Positions 1-8,913 are shown, counted from the first letter of the stretch. The stretch: DNA of 64,000 nt from Mucilaginibacter sp. (GCA_028287895.1 JAQBOV010000018.1:20669-84668); one strand, 5' to 3'. A program made the numbers and translations. The notes: generated by a model from the letters alone, not told the origin.

Positions 1-606
1 TTTAACAGTAATATCCAGTTGGATACCGAATGCTTTTTCTATATCTGCCCTCGGTAGCAAAGTGATGGTCCGCTCAACCTTAAGATCAAGCCGGGTGCCC
101 TTATAATTAGCAAGGCTCATATCTTTAGTCAATGATACCCGCTTGTCACTTTTGGCGATAACAGTCCAGCTTTCATGATCAAAAGCGGCAGGAGTATGCC
201 AGTTGGCAAACTCCATTTTTGTGCCCTGTTTAAAAAATAATGCAAACTTTCCGCCTTCAGGCCCCAGCCAAAGCCTGTCTTCGCCGCCATAGGCATTCAT
301 ATGGGGATCAACAGCGGCATTAAATGCTTTGTAATTGATCCAGCCAAAGCTTCTGCCGGTATCGCCATCAGCGGTGGATGTAAATACTTTGCCCTGGTAT
401 TTTGCCGAAATAATAACCAGTGAACGGTCACCATTGCCCTTCAGCAATATTACACTGTCCCTATTTTTCAGAAAGTTGAGATCATAACCAAAAGTGCCTT
501 TTTTAAAAGAAGGGATGTCACCGCTATAATTCTTATTCTGTTTGGTTTGGCATGAACATACAAGCACTAAACCTATAATAAAAATGCATTCGGTCCAGAA
601 TTTCAT
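1..606 (-). CDS. DUF6786 family lipoprotein, C-terminus beyond the window
   Basis: The visible N-terminal part (about 202 residues) begins with a hydrophobic segment and a lipobox ending in Cys (LVCSC near residues 15-19), so it should be a lipoprotein. The following sequence has the pattern I know from DUF6786: TFGYDL, then YQGKVFTST, then RSFGWINY, then GGEDRLWLGPEGG. The biochemical function of that family is not established; the fold is probably a beta-sandwich that binds sugar. The ATG lies 9 bp after the stop of the GH172 gene, so it is the third gene of a minus-strand operon with GH172 and a sugar-acid dehydratase. That context suggests a role in sugar handling, which is inference. The 3' end is cut by the window edge. 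Confidence 0.75.
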   Translation of the reverse strand, partial: MKFWTECIFIIGLVLVCSCQTKQNKNYSGDIPSFKKGTFGYDLNFLKNRDSVILLKGNGDRSLVIISAKYQGKVFTSTADGDTGRSFGWINYKAFNAAVDPHMNAYGGEDRLWLGPEGGKFALFFKQGTKMEFANWHTPAAFDHESWTVIAKSDKRVSLTKDMSLANYKGTRLDLKVERTITLLPRADIEKAFGIQLDITVK

Positions 607-615
607 CACAACATA

Positions 616-1779
616 TCAGTTTACTTCCAATTGATCTTTAGCAGGTAATTTAGGAAAAGGGTTGTGAGGTTCTGTCTGGTACCAGAAAACAACTGATGCA
701 ATATCATCCTGCAAAGGCATATATCGTCCATCATGATGCCAGCCCAGGTCCTGGATGGTTACTTTCAGGTCCTTGTCAAAACGGATAGGGTCCATTATAT
801 GCCACCGGTACAAACCAAAACGCTGCGCTATATCATAGTGCCCATCGCCCCTGATCACTTGCGGCAAGCCGGTATACGGGCCGCTAAATTCGGTATACTC
901 ACTTGTTTCAACCCCGTCTTTACTTTTATGCTGACTGTCAAAATCATAAGCGCCATTGAAGTAATCTTCGGTACCTGTTCCGTTAACAGTTGGGAACTCG
1001 GTATCTCCGTCGATAAAAAACTTGATCTCACCTTCGCCCCACCAGCCATTTTTATTTGATCCATAAGCCATGTACGTACCCACAAATTGCCCTTTGCCTC
1101 TGATGCTGTCTATCAATACATAGTCCTTTTTAAAGGGCAAGGGGTTAACCCTGCGGAACTGTGCGTGGAAATAACCTGCATCCCCGGGCACCTCGGTAAG
1201 TGTATAATCCACCTGGTAATAGAGTACCATGTCGGCATTGTCAATATTCTCCATGGTTATCCGGCATTTTTTGCGGAAAGGCATTGGCCAGTAACAATTA
1301 AACCCGCTGCCCGGATTTACAACTACAGCCAGTGACTGCACCGGAGCAAATTTGCCCCATGCCATACAAAAAAAATCGCCTGCAGGCACTTCAACGGAGG
1401 GCGTTGTTTCATCATCCCAATAAAAACGAAGGATCGAATAGCGCCAGTTGCCAGTCGGCGTCATCCAGATATGCTGAATGGCACCCGAACCGTCTATTTC
1501 GGCTACCGTAAAAGTTGTATGCTTTTTGATCACTACACTGGGGCTTACTTTCCACTTCTGCCCCAAATCTCGTGACGGCCCTGCTCCTGTGCCTGTCGTA
1601 GCCATGCCGCCTTTACCCTTTTCCCCGTTAAAATTCTCGGGACTTATGGAACGCGTTTTTGCATCCGATGTACGATACAGGTTACCCAGGTTTAGATCTA
1701 AGCCATTAAATTTCTGTTGCGCCTCTGCAGAAAACACAACCGATGCAAACATCAATAAAATCAGGGTCTGTTTTTTCAT
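616..1779 (-). CDS. GH172 (DUF2961) glycoside hydrolase, secreted
   Basis: DUF2961 is now glycoside hydrolase family 172, whose characterised members act on difructose dianhydride, alpha-D-fructofuranosides or arabinofuranosides. The protein shows a signal peptide (MKKQTLILLMFASVVFSAEAQ) and the family signatures GSGAIQHIW, VPAGDFF, the WWGEGEIKF segment and GTGTEDYF. The glutamates in the last two segments are the likely catalytic pair by analogy with the family. Full length is close to the single-domain GH172 size. I place the start at the ATG giving the clean signal peptide. An in-frame ATG nine bases upstream (at 1788) directly abuts the stop of the preceding gene and is possible. It sits between a sugar-acid dehydratase-like gene and DUF6786, so it probably releases the sugar this operon consumes. 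The actual substrate cannot be read from sequence. Confidence 0.87.
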   Translation of the reverse strand: MKKQTLILLMFASVVFSAEAQQKFNGLDLNLGNLYRTSDAKTRSISPENFNGEKGKGGMATTGTGAGPSRDLGQKWKVSPSVVIKKHTTFTVAEIDGSGAIQHIWMTPTGNWRYSILRFYWDDETTPSVEVPAGDFFCMAWGKFAPVQSLAVVVNPGSGFNCYWPMPFRKKCRITMENIDNADMVLYYQVDYTLTEVPGDAGYFHAQFRRVNPLPFKKDYVLIDSIRGKGQFVGTYMAYGSNKNGWWGEGEIKFFIDGDTEFPTVNGTGTEDYFNGAYDFDSQHKSKDGVETSEYTEFSGPYTGLPQVIRGDGHYDIAQRFGLYRWHIMDPIRFDKDLKVTIQDLGWHHDGRYMPLQDDIASVVFWYQTEPHNPFPKLPAKDQLEVN

Positions 1780-1788
1780 TACGATCAT

Positions 1789-2640
1789 TTATAGTGGTTT
1801 AAAACTTACAGTATTTACCAGAGTACCTATGCCACCTATGTCAATGGATATGATATCTCCTTGCTGTAAAGTGAAATCATTTGGTGGTACAAGGCATGTA
1901 CCGGTCATTAGAAAACTTCCATCAGGGAAATCACATTCCCGGTACAGGTAACCGGCAAGCTCGGTAAAGCTCCGCTTCATTCTGTTGATGCTGGTTTCAT
2001 CCCTGTAAATTTCCGAGTCGTCGCGGCTAATGCTCATTTTGATAACAGTATCGGCAGATACAGGCTCCCCGGGCACATACAGGCATGGGCCTATTGCTGC
2101 ACTTTGTTCGTAAATTTTTGCCTGCGGCAGGTATAAGGCATTTTCGCCCTCAATGCTGCGCGAGCTCATATCGTTACCTATGGTATAGCCCTGGATATTT
2201 CCTTTTGAATTGATAAACAAGGTCATTTCGGGTTCTGGCACATTCCATGATGAATCGCGCCGGATATAAACCTGTTGATTGTGTCCTGCAACACGATGGG
2301 GTGTGGCTTTAAAAAATAATTCGGGTCGCTCAGCGGCATAAACTTTGTCGTACAGATCCGCTGCCCCTGAATCGGCGGATTCTTCCATACGGGCCTGGCG
2401 GCTTCTCAGATAAGTTACGCCGGCTGCCCATACCTCCTGTCTTCCAATAGGCGGCTGCAAACTTTCATTTATATGAGCGGTTGCCATTTCTTCGGAAAGA
2501 ATGGGCAGTTCGGGTATTATCTCTGATAAATATGGATATAGCCCCTCCCGGTTGATCAGCGAATCCCATTCATATTGAAGCAGGTAACTTGCATAATTAT
2601 GCTGTAATACAATACCGGCCGACAGTTTATATAATTTCAT
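1789..2640 (-). CDS. Fumarylacetoacetate hydrolase-family protein, 2-keto-3-deoxy-D-arabinonate dehydratase-like
   Basis: This is a member of the FAH superfamily. The stretch [16 protein letters not shown], then [16 protein letters not shown], then EPEMTLFI and [13 protein letters not shown] matches the branch containing 2-keto-3-deoxy-D-arabinonate dehydratase (KdaD), which converts the keto-deoxy acid to 2-oxoglutarate semialdehyde. The acidic residues of EPEM are the expected Mg ligands. No signal peptide, so cytosolic. The longest frame begins 30 bases upstream (2670), but MKLYKL at 2640 is a more natural start for this family. First gene of the minus-strand operon with GH172 and DUF6786. 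This fits a path where an extracytoplasmic glycosidase releases a pentose or fructose derivative and the acid is then degraded. The exact substrate is inference; a hydrolase or isomerase of the same fold is the alternative. Confidence 0.8.
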   Translation of the reverse strand: MKLYKLSAGIVLQHNYASYLLQYEWDSLINREGLYPYLSEIIPELPILSEEMATAHINESLQPPIGRQEVWAAGVTYLRSRQARMEESADSGAADLYDKVYAAERPELFFKATPHRVAGHNQQVYIRRDSSWNVPEPEMTLFINSKGNIQGYTIGNDMSSRSIEGENALYLPQAKIYEQSAAIGPCLYVPGEPVSADTVIKMSISRDDSEIYRDETSINRMKRSFTELAGYLYRECDFPDGSFLMTGTCLVPPNDFTLQQGDIISIDIGGIGTLVNTVSFKPL

Positions 2641-2768
2641 AGCGGATAACAGGTTTACAATTGGCAACACAATATAGTAACCTTTGATAATCTTAATGAA
2701 TTGTTTTTGAAAAGATTATAATAAGGTAATATACGGACCCTAAATTAGTTGAAACTAACTGTACAATC

Positions 2769-3248
2769 ATGAAGCAAGCACTGATATATAGTTTAAAGGT
2801 TTGGATCACCGGCGTGGTCATGACTTTAATAATTACCTGGACAGCGGACATTGCTGCACCATATGCTTTTTCACAATACCTATACAGTGGATTCTTTGGA
2901 AGGATAGTAGAAATATGGCTTCTTTCACTGGCTTATGTTGTGCCCTTTTGTCTATGTGTTATGGTCTTATTTACTTTTGATTTAAAGGCATCGTCGATCA
3001 AGGTAACGTTAACACTGCTTACATTGGTTTTAGCCTGGCTACCTGTCCTGGCTTTAACGATGATCGTTGATGAGCCGGTTTCATTGGGCTTTAAGCTGGA
3101 AGCTGTGGTTTATATCTTCCTTAACTGTCTGTGTATATCTTTCTACCGGCTTAAACCTGTTTTTTCAAACAGTGAAAGTAAAAACAATAAATTCCCGCAC
3201 ATTAAGCAAATCAAAGATATCTCCAGGCCTTCACCCAGTTACTCTTAA
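2769..3248 (+). CDS. Small integral membrane protein, unknown function
   Basis: About 159 residues with four predicted hydrophobic segments (roughly residues 8-25, 50-72, 80-98, 105-125) and a polar, serine/lysine-rich C-terminal tail. I do not recognise the family. It is divergent from the KdaD-like operon across a 128-bp intergenic region and stands alone, with the GH144-type gene convergent downstream. The start at 2769 is the first ATG and gives a short positively charged N-terminus before the first helix. Confidence 0.6.
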   Translation: MKQALIYSLKVWITGVVMTLIITWTADIAAPYAFSQYLYSGFFGRIVEIWLLSLAYVVPFCLCVMVLFTFDLKASSIKVTLTLLTLVLAWLPVLALTMIVDEPVSLGFKLEAVVYIFLNCLCISFYRLKPVFSNSESKNNKFPHIKQIKDISRPSPSYS

Positions 3249-3293
3249 ACCCGGGTTTGTTTCTGTGGGATAAAAGAGACGCAAATATCTTCG

Positions 3294-4724
3294 TTATTCT
3301 CTCACCCACTTACTTTTAAACCCTAATTTCTTCAAACCCTTTTGAATATCAGGATCGTTCATAAATAATTTCCATATCAATCCGCTGCGGTAGTTTTCTA
3401 TCATAACCACTATCGGGCCCTGGTCAATAGCCAGATGTGTTTTAGCATACCAGTTACGCGATTCGCTAAAGCCATCGGCAAAGCCATAAGCGCCCCATAT
3501 TTTTGGCCCCAGGTCATAATAAAAATGCTTTAGCGCCTGCATTGAATATTGAGGTGTATATGGAAATGATGATAATGCTGCAGTAGGTTGTATCACTCCC
3601 CGGTCGTCCTGCGGACAGTGGGCGACGTAACCCTTGTAGCTATCTCCGGCAGTGAGCCCCCAGCAATTCTGGCCATAACCCTTATAATGTTTTGGATTTT
3701 CGATGCAGTAAGCGCGGTTAATAAGCGTATGGTTTTTTGTTTGCAAGGCGTAATCGATACCATGATCGTCTTTCAAGCCGTTAGGGTCGATCCCCATATA
3801 GGTATATTGCTCAAAGAAAAGCGGGCCGCCTTTGTCATAATTACCTAACGGGAGCACATAATTGTAATACGATTTACCGTTTTTCCAGCCTCCCCCTTTA
3901 ACCCAGCTATTTTCGTACAATTCTTTTGATATAGGATGACCTGGTGACGAGGCGGCAATAATGTAGGTGATCAAAGCTTCATCATAACCAAAAACGGGGA
4001 AGTTCATATCAAAATCGTTATCAGGGCTCCAGTGCCAGTATAATAATTTATTATCCCCTTTGCTGTGCCAGTTCCAATCCGCCGAATCCCAAATTTGCTG
4101 CACGCGTTTTTGAAGATATCTTTCAGGCAGGCTGTTCCCTTTGAAGTATGCCTTTGCGGTAAGCAGGCCCATCATCAGGTAAGACGTTTCTACAATATCA
4201 GCGCCATCATCTATTCTGCCAAACGGGATTGTTTTACCTGTTTTACCATTCATAAAATGCGGGTAAATGCCATGGTAACAATCGGCTTTAATCAGGAAAT
4301 CAACGATTTTTATCAAGCGCTTTAAAGCAGTATCCCTGGCTATCCATCCACGGTTTACCGCCACTACTGTTGACAAAACTCCCATGCCGGTACCGCCAAT
4401 AGCACAAGCCTCAGGGCCAAAGGTTGATTTGCTTAGATTTGGCTCATCATCAGCTTCATTAATATAATCCCAGTAATATTCAGCCTTTACCGTATTATCC
4501 CGCTCCCTGGCCAGGCCACTAACCGGGTGAGCAAAATGCCAGAAATATCTGAATGTTTGACGCTGCACAATATCAAGCAAAACCGAGTCGCTGATATTTT
4601 TAACAATACCTACAGGCGCTATATCATTGCGGTCTGCTGTTGTATGCACAACATGTTTCTTTTGGGAAAATGCGGTTAATGATATTAACAGAAAGATGAA
4701 TGTGTAAACTGGTCTTTGTTTCAT
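3294..4724 (-). CDS. Secreted glucoamylase-family protein, GH144-type endo-beta-1,2-glucanase
   Basis: Matches the family named putative glucoamylase in Pfam (PF10091), which includes GH144. The characterised GH144 from Chitinophaga pinensis is an endo-beta-1,2-glucanase. Visible hallmarks are the N-terminal QRQTFRYFWHFAHP segment, FGPEACAIGGTGMG, the conserved DDGADIVETSYLM and NFPVFGYDEALITYIIAASSP motifs, and the C-terminal YGFADGFSESRNW followed by DQGPIVVMIENYRSGLIW. A signal peptide is present (KQRPVYTFIFLLISLTAFSQ). The acidic residues in DDGADIVET are good catalytic candidates. Full length for the family. It has no beta-1,2-glucan phosphorylase or SusC/SusD partner nearby, so the substrate assignment rests on family only; a beta-glucosidase role is possible. 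Confidence 0.82.
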   Translation of the reverse strand: MKQRPVYTFIFLLISLTAFSQKKHVVHTTADRNDIAPVGIVKNISDSVLLDIVQRQTFRYFWHFAHPVSGLARERDNTVKAEYYWDYINEADDEPNLSKSTFGPEACAIGGTGMGVLSTVVAVNRGWIARDTALKRLIKIVDFLIKADCYHGIYPHFMNGKTGKTIPFGRIDDGADIVETSYLMMGLLTAKAYFKGNSLPERYLQKRVQQIWDSADWNWHSKGDNKLLYWHWSPDNDFDMNFPVFGYDEALITYIIAASSPGHPISKELYENSWVKGGGWKNGKSYYNYVLPLGNYDKGGPLFFEQYTYMGIDPNGLKDDHGIDYALQTKNHTLINRAYCIENPKHYKGYGQNCWGLTAGDSYKGYVAHCPQDDRGVIQPTAALSSFPYTPQYSMQALKHFYYDLGPKIWGAYGFADGFSESRNWYAKTHLAIDQGPIVVMIENYRSGLIWKLFMNDPDIQKGLKKLGFKSKWVRE

Positions 4725-5513
4725 TTATGCTTCAGGTTTTCATTAAGGATGGAGCAAAGGCGCTTCCGTGGTTTATACCTCTAAGGTAGTATATTTCTCT
4801 TAATAGGTAATGGTTAGCTGTTTTTACAACTATGCTCACTGGTTGAGATAAAACTATAATGGATCAATGCAATAAAAAAGCAGGTCATGGATGACTTGTG
4901 ATCCAGCGCCTTACAACGCCCAGGCGGCGTTCTTTTATTGCTTTCTGGCGGATGTCAACCATCGGCCTATTGCAAGAGACCTTTCAGAATTGGATTATAA
5001 CCGGATAAAGTTACTGATGAAGCATACCGGTATTGGGGCCGATACTTATGCGCAATATCAGAAGTGGGGTTCGTATGTCAACCCTTACCGAACTATAATG
5101 GCATGGCTACTAAACTGGTCATTCTGGTATCTCGTTTTTGACACGGATTCCCTGCGCATTCATTCGGTGATTCAATGTCAATTCATGCATCTTATACCAT
5201 CGTTGTGGCGTATTAGTTGAACGCGTCATAGCATATCATGGGGCGAAGTCAAAAATAGCTTTCCTTTTTGTAAATCAATAGGAATAACCGTTCCTTCTAT
5301 TAAAATTAAAGCCTTTTTTTATTTTTGAAAACAATAGCTTTCAGAGGGCTATTACTGTCATGGAAAGTATGTTAGGAAAGAGTATGCGTTCCGTGTGCAA
5401 GTTGATTACGATGAGTACATCAATAAAAAATACGAAAATAGAATGCCTACCTTGCATATCCCACCTAGTCACAAGTGATATCACCACCCTTGCAAAAATC
5501 TTATTTATTGATT
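4725..5513. other. Gene-poor stretch with possible decayed coding sequence
   Basis: No gene I can name. The plus strand has an open frame at 4891-5220 (109 codons) whose middle part (SELDYNRIKLLMKHTGIGAD, then YQKWGSYVNPYRTIM) looks protein-like, while its end looks random. At about 5348-5482 a second plus-strand frame (KEYAFRVQVDYDEYINKKY) also looks coding but is closed upstream by TAG. Both read like remnants rather than working genes; I could not assign a family. The rest is AT-rich spacer upstream of the GH144-type gene. Confidence 0.35.
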
Positions 5514-5987
5514 TTAATTTTTCGGTAACTGAGCGTAAATAGCAGCACGCATTATATCCAAATCTTTTAACCGCTGGCGTTTTTCCTTTAATGAATTCGT
5601 AAGTTTTCTTATTTTCTCGTTCTGCTTACCTACATTGTTGTTAGCTGACCGGGCATCTTTTGCTTTACCATAGGAATTATCGGCACTCTTTTTTGCATCC
5701 TTGGAATCTTGTAAATTACCGCTGGTGGCTTTGGACGCGTCTGTATGGCTCGAACTTGCCGCAGTCTGCGCGTCAGCACCCGCATTACTGGCCTTAGTTT
5801 GATAATCTGGCAAATCATTTTGTGCAAGGGCTAATTTAGAAGTAAGATCGGCAATCTCATTTTGCACTTTTACATATTCAGCGTTCAGTTTTCCGGTATC
5901 AGCCGGTGTTTTGTATTTTTGAGCAAAAACGGGAATGGTAAATGTCAATAGTACTGCTGTATATATTACATAGTTAATAAGTTTCAT
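5514..5987 (-). CDS. Secreted coiled-coil protein, unknown function
   Basis: About 157 residues. The N-terminus is a signal peptide (MKLINYVIYTAVLLTFTIPVFAQ). The rest is highly polar and rich in Ala, Lys, Asp, Asn and Gln, with heptad-like stretches (residues about 35-60 and 115-150, for example KQNEKIRKLTNSLKEKRQRL). A low-complexity Ala/Ser/Asp middle is typical of periplasmic coiled-coil or water-stress-type proteins. I do not recognise a family. The start at 5987 is chosen because it opens the signal peptide; the frame continues 20 codons upstream without a plausible leader. No operon partner is visible. Confidence 0.65.
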   Translation of the reverse strand: MKLINYVIYTAVLLTFTIPVFAQKYKTPADTGKLNAEYVKVQNEIADLTSKLALAQNDLPDYQTKASNAGADAQTAASSSHTDASKATSGNLQDSKDAKKSADNSYGKAKDARSANNNVGKQNEKIRKLTNSLKEKRQRLKDLDIMRAAIYAQLPKN

Positions 5988-6874
5988 GATTTTGTTGATT
6001 AAAGACGCCGAGTGTTGCTGAATGCAAATCGTCTTAATATATAACACGGGAAGACGTCAGAAGTTTTACTTCTAATTATATTAAAAAGTTAGTACTATAA
6101 TTTCTTAACCTTTAGATAATTTAAACTCAGATTTCTAAAGCCGGCGATAGAACTGTCTTTTACTTAACGCGGTTGCCTTTTGTGGAAGGGATATGTTCCG
6201 CACCATAGCTGGTATATGACACCGGCAGTAAAAATAGCGATGGTCAGCAAAACCTGGTTGACGGAGCCATCTGAACTGACCTTATGTGGTGTGCCAATGG
6301 GCAACAAATGATGTCCATCAACATATTCCTGCACGGCGTGAACTTCAGGATGCTTTAACTTGTGTCCTGGAAATGCAGGATCAAAATGCGGGCTTCAAAT
6401 TCCATCAAAATGCGGAAACGCATCTTAAGCCTACCACGAGATTGAGCGGTTATTCAGGCAATACACTGATGCCATTCGTCACACGCAGGAGATTGCCGAG
6501 GCCTGCCAGTTTTTCCTCGACAGTCTGCACTAGAAAAGTCCTCGCACAATCTCCGTCCAGAGCTTGAACGTGAAGCGAAAGCCTGCGGTTACTTCGGTCG
6601 CCAGCGGGTAACGATTTTTGCCTGGGGAGTTTGTAGAAGGAGCTGTTGGTCTCAATGCTGCTTTCGTGCGGCGCATAATAGCCCCAGCCGGAATAAGTAG
6701 CTGGGTTAAGGCGGAAAATCCCGCCTGGGCTATTGATCTGCAGGCCCCTGGTACCAGCCAAGACCTGTCCTTTCATGATCCGTTAACAACAATTGGCCGG
6801 AATGGTTGGTTTCCGGCTAAACATTTTGAGCCGGACTAATGGCTTTTATGCCTGTCACCTTAGTTGGCACGTTG
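5988..6874. other. 887-bp gap containing decayed coding sequence
   Basis: No intact gene. On the minus strand, 6164-6395 is open for about 75 codons without an ATG and encodes a hydrophobic stretch (VNQVLLTIAIFTAGVIYQLW), like the tail of a membrane protein. A DUF72-like relic follows at 6530-6776 (listed separately). On the plus strand, 6455-6530 also reads protein-like in one frame (RHTQEIAEACQFFLDSLH). Overlapping candidate frames on both strands, all interrupted, indicate degraded DNA rather than functional genes. Confidence 0.45.
6450..6776 (-). pseudogene. DUF72 (YecE-like) remnant with frameshift
   Basis: The first 50 codons read like the start of a DUF72 protein: MKGQVLAGTRGLQI, then YYAPHESSIETNSSFYKLP, matching the family's YYA...VEINSSFYRLP core. 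About 20 codons later the homology leaves this frame. A neighbouring frame (about 6530-6600) continues with AGFRFTFKLWTEI, the next conserved DUF72 block, and soon meets a stop. DUF72 proteins are usually 240-300 residues; here only about 80 recognisable residues remain, with an internal deletion plus a frameshift. It is a dead gene fragment. Confidence 0.6.
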
Positions 6875-7960
6875 CTAAGTATTTACTTGACTAATTAAAT
6901 ATACCTGAAATTCAGAGCCTTTACCTAATTCGCTTTTTAACACAATTTTCCCACCAGAATTAGTCACGATTTGATTTACTAAATATAACCCGATACCTGA
7001 ACCTTCAACAGACTTTTCAATTCTTACGTACTTTGTAAATACCACTCGTTGCTTATCCGGATCAATTCCGATACCATTGTCTTTTACTGAAATAATGATA
7101 AATTTTTCCTGTCTTTCAGTTTTGATAAAAATTTCAGGTTTACGGTCAGGAGACTGGAACTTAATGGCATTATTAACCAGGTTATAAATAATACTTCTTA
7201 ATTTCCGCCGTGAATAAAGGATTTCCGATACCTTAATTTCGCTGGTAATTTTAGCGCCGGATTCCTTAATTGTACCGGCAAGGGTGAGCCTTACATCTTC
7301 TAATATATTCTCGAAATCCAAAAACTCTTCTTCTGCCTGGTATCTATTTTTTAGCTTCCCCGTGTCCGTCAGTTCATTTATAATACTTTGCATTTTTTTT
7401 ATGGAGTTCTCTAATATGCCAAAAAGCATCAAATACGACTTGGACTTATCGGCAGACAGTTTTTTAACTTGATGGATGGTCAATAGCAAACTGGTTAGTG
7501 GGGTTTTTATGTCGTGGGATATGGTGTCTAACAAAGTTTCGTGATCGGAGACCAGATTCTCCTGATTCTTTAAATCCTTTATTCGTGCCGTAATTTCAAT
7601 GAATGTGATAATTACCCCATTGGTTTTTTTTTCTTTTGTGATCACGTAAGGTATTATATTCATTTGGTACCACCGGTAATCAGTAGTCTGAATTTCCTTT
7701 TCAAAAATTTCATTACCGTCAATAACCTGTTTGATATCCTCTATAATTGAAGGGAAACGAAAATTATCACTTATGTCGAGGATCGGTCTACCCACATCAT
7801 CCGATTTTAGTTTAAACTGTTTCATGGCAGGCGGGGTGAATTTGCGCAGTATCAGATTGCTATCAACAAAAAGCTGCGGGATAATCGTATTTCTAAAATA
7901 ATTCTCCAGCTCATCATTCAGTTTAATGAGCTTTTTAATTTTTTGATCTTTGTTAAGCAT
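6875..7960 (-). CDS. PAS-domain sensor histidine kinase, orphan
   Basis: A cytosolic histidine kinase of 361 residues. Residues about 20-130 form a PAS-like domain (PQLFVDSNLILRKFTPPAMKQF is typical of the PAS domains found in CheR-fused kinases). A HisKA domain follows with the H-box SHDIKTPL near residue 150. Then comes a HATPase domain with N-box NLVNNAIKF, G1 DNGIGI and G2 GSGIGLYL. All catalytic motifs are intact. No transmembrane segment, no receiver domain and no response regulator gene nearby, so it is an orphan kinase. It probably senses an internal signal through the PAS domain. The spacer between it and the integrase relic (7961-8042) holds nothing recognisable. Confidence 0.9.
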   Translation of the reverse strand: MLNKDQKIKKLIKLNDELENYFRNTIIPQLFVDSNLILRKFTPPAMKQFKLKSDDVGRPILDISDNFRFPSIIEDIKQVIDGNEIFEKEIQTTDYRWYQMNIIPYVITKEKKTNGVIITFIEITARIKDLKNQENLVSDHETLLDTISHDIKTPLTSLLLTIHQVKKLSADKSKSYLMLFGILENSIKKMQSIINELTDTGKLKNRYQAEEEFLDFENILEDVRLTLAGTIKESGAKITSEIKVSEILYSRRKLRSIIYNLVNNAIKFQSPDRKPEIFIKTERQEKFIIISVKDNGIGIDPDKQRVVFTKYVRIEKSVEGSGIGLYLVNQIVTNSGGKIVLKSELGKGSEFQVYLISQVNT

Positions 7961-8042
7961 TGGTTCAAATATTGTTGCGTCATTTCTTTTAATGGATCAT
8001 TAGTTCATATGTGACAAGGATACCTCCTTTTGGTTTTAAGTT

Positions 8043-8261
8043 TTATATAGATCTTCTATTGTTTATTAATCGCCCGCCGTATCTCTGCGGCTGTCTTAAC
8101 TGCCGGATCTGCGCCATGTTTTTGGACAATTGTTTATCCGTCACATAATGCTCTGTACCAATGTACCTCTTGTCCGTTTTGTGAGTAATTCTGATTTTAA
8201 AATTGCAAGTCCCATTATTCTTTAAATGGTGCTTCAAGATTTTTACGCATACGGTTGCCAC
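8043..8261 (-). pseudogene. Tyrosine recombinase (integrase) N-terminal relic beside tRNA-Arg
   Basis: From a GTG codon at 8261 the minus strand encodes ATVCVKILKHHLKNNGTCNF, then KIRITHKTDKRYI, then EHYVTDKQLSKN. This is the arm-type DNA-binding N-terminus of Bacteroidota tyrosine recombinases (usual pattern: VKVKILKHQKKEDGTYNVKIRVTH...Y.PTEYYVTDKQL). Homology stops after about 48 codons (near 8117) and no core-binding or catalytic domain follows; intact enzymes are about 400 residues. Lying directly downstream of tRNA-Arg, in the same orientation, it is best read as the remains of an element that integrated at this tRNA. Confidence 0.7.
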
Positions 8262-8394
8262 CTTTAATTTTTTAAGCGCACAAGACTTTTGTACCGGTTT
8301 TGCGTTAAGTTCAACAAAAAACTGTGTAAATCCTGACGATACGACGGGTTGTCGTTTCAAGGTAAGTGGAGCTTCAAAAAGCATCCACAGGCAT

Positions 8395-8434
8395 AAAAAA
8401 AGCCATTTCTTGGACAAAGAAACAGCTTTTTTTT
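8395..8434 (-). terminator. Terminator of tRNA-Arg
   Basis: On the minus strand an A-run, AAGCTGTTTCTT, a short loop TGTCC, then AAGAAATGGCTT and a T-run. The arms pair with only G-U mismatches and end in a U-tract five bases after the tRNA. The opposite strand also has a T-run, so it may act both ways. Confidence 0.75.
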
Positions 8435-8438
8435 GATG

Positions 8439-8512
8439 TGATCCCAATAGGATTCGAACCTATGACCTACAGATTAGAAATCTGTTGCTCTATCCAGCTG
8501 AGCTATGGGACC
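8439..8512 (-). tRNA. tRNA-Arg (anticodon UCU)
   Basis: Read on the minus strand the 74 nt fold as a cloverleaf. The acceptor GGTCCCA pairs with TGGGATC, with one G-U pair. The D-arm contains AGCTCAGCTGGATAGAGC, the anticodon stem ACAGA/TCTGT encloses loop TTTCTAA with anticodon TCT, and the T-arm contains GGTTCGAATCC. CCA is not encoded. A terminator follows at once, and an integrase relic lies downstream, so the 3' end of this tRNA probably served as an attachment site. Confidence 0.96.
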
Positions 8513-8913
8513 ATCTGCGTTATTTCGCGGTGCAAATATGCAAAAATCTACTCAAAATTGAAATGGTTATTATGCGTATGATGACAAAAAATTGCCGCCT
8601 AACTGGATCACAATGCAACGCATTTATTTTTGGCTGGTCATCCTGTTTGCTTTTCTGTTAGTTAGAGGCTGTTAACTTTTGTTAACAGGTGCTAACTTTC
8701 CCTGCTATGCATAAGGTTATTGTTTATTATTAAAAAACTTTTAATTGCAACAAAAATATTTAACCGGTTTATTAATTGAAAACAGGGCTTTTTATATATA
8801 AAAATAGTATATTAGATGGCTTTGCGTAATTTTTTACATTTTAAAAATACAAAGTGTTTTATTTACAATTAGTAAATCATACTTTTAACCAATTTTTTAG
8901 ATAAACTTAATTT
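8513..8913. promoter_or_regulatory. Divergent intergenic region with perfect hairpin
   Basis: This 401-bp region separates tRNA-Arg (minus) from the BadF-type kinase (plus). For the tRNA, minus-strand CATATTTG (8533-8540) resembles a -7 box. At 8669-8688 there is a perfect inverted repeat, CTGTTAAC-TTTT-GTTAACAG, with further GTTAG/CTAAC repeats around it; it could be an operator or a hairpin. The part nearest the kinase start is very AT-rich with no confident promoter. No coding potential is seen. Confidence 0.4.

Noticed and set aside
1478..1951. Plus-strand frame of 157 codons across the GH172 and KdaD-like junction
   Set aside because: Antisense to two recognisable genes and shows no protein-like motif.
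6618..6839. Plus-strand open frame of 73 codons
   Set aside because: It is antisense to the DUF72 remnant, has no family resemblance and no start signal.
8018..8028. AAAAGGAGG on the minus strand, a near-perfect Shine-Dalgarno sequence
   Set aside because: It is about 60 bases upstream of the kinase start, and the only ATG near it opens a two-codon frame; most likely chance.
8262..8447. Upstream extension of the integrase relic frame, and the overlapping plus-strand frames at 8203-8436 and 8366-8581
   Set aside because: The extension runs through the tRNA terminator and into the tRNA gene; the plus-strand frames are antisense to the relic, the terminator and the tRNA. None reads like protein.
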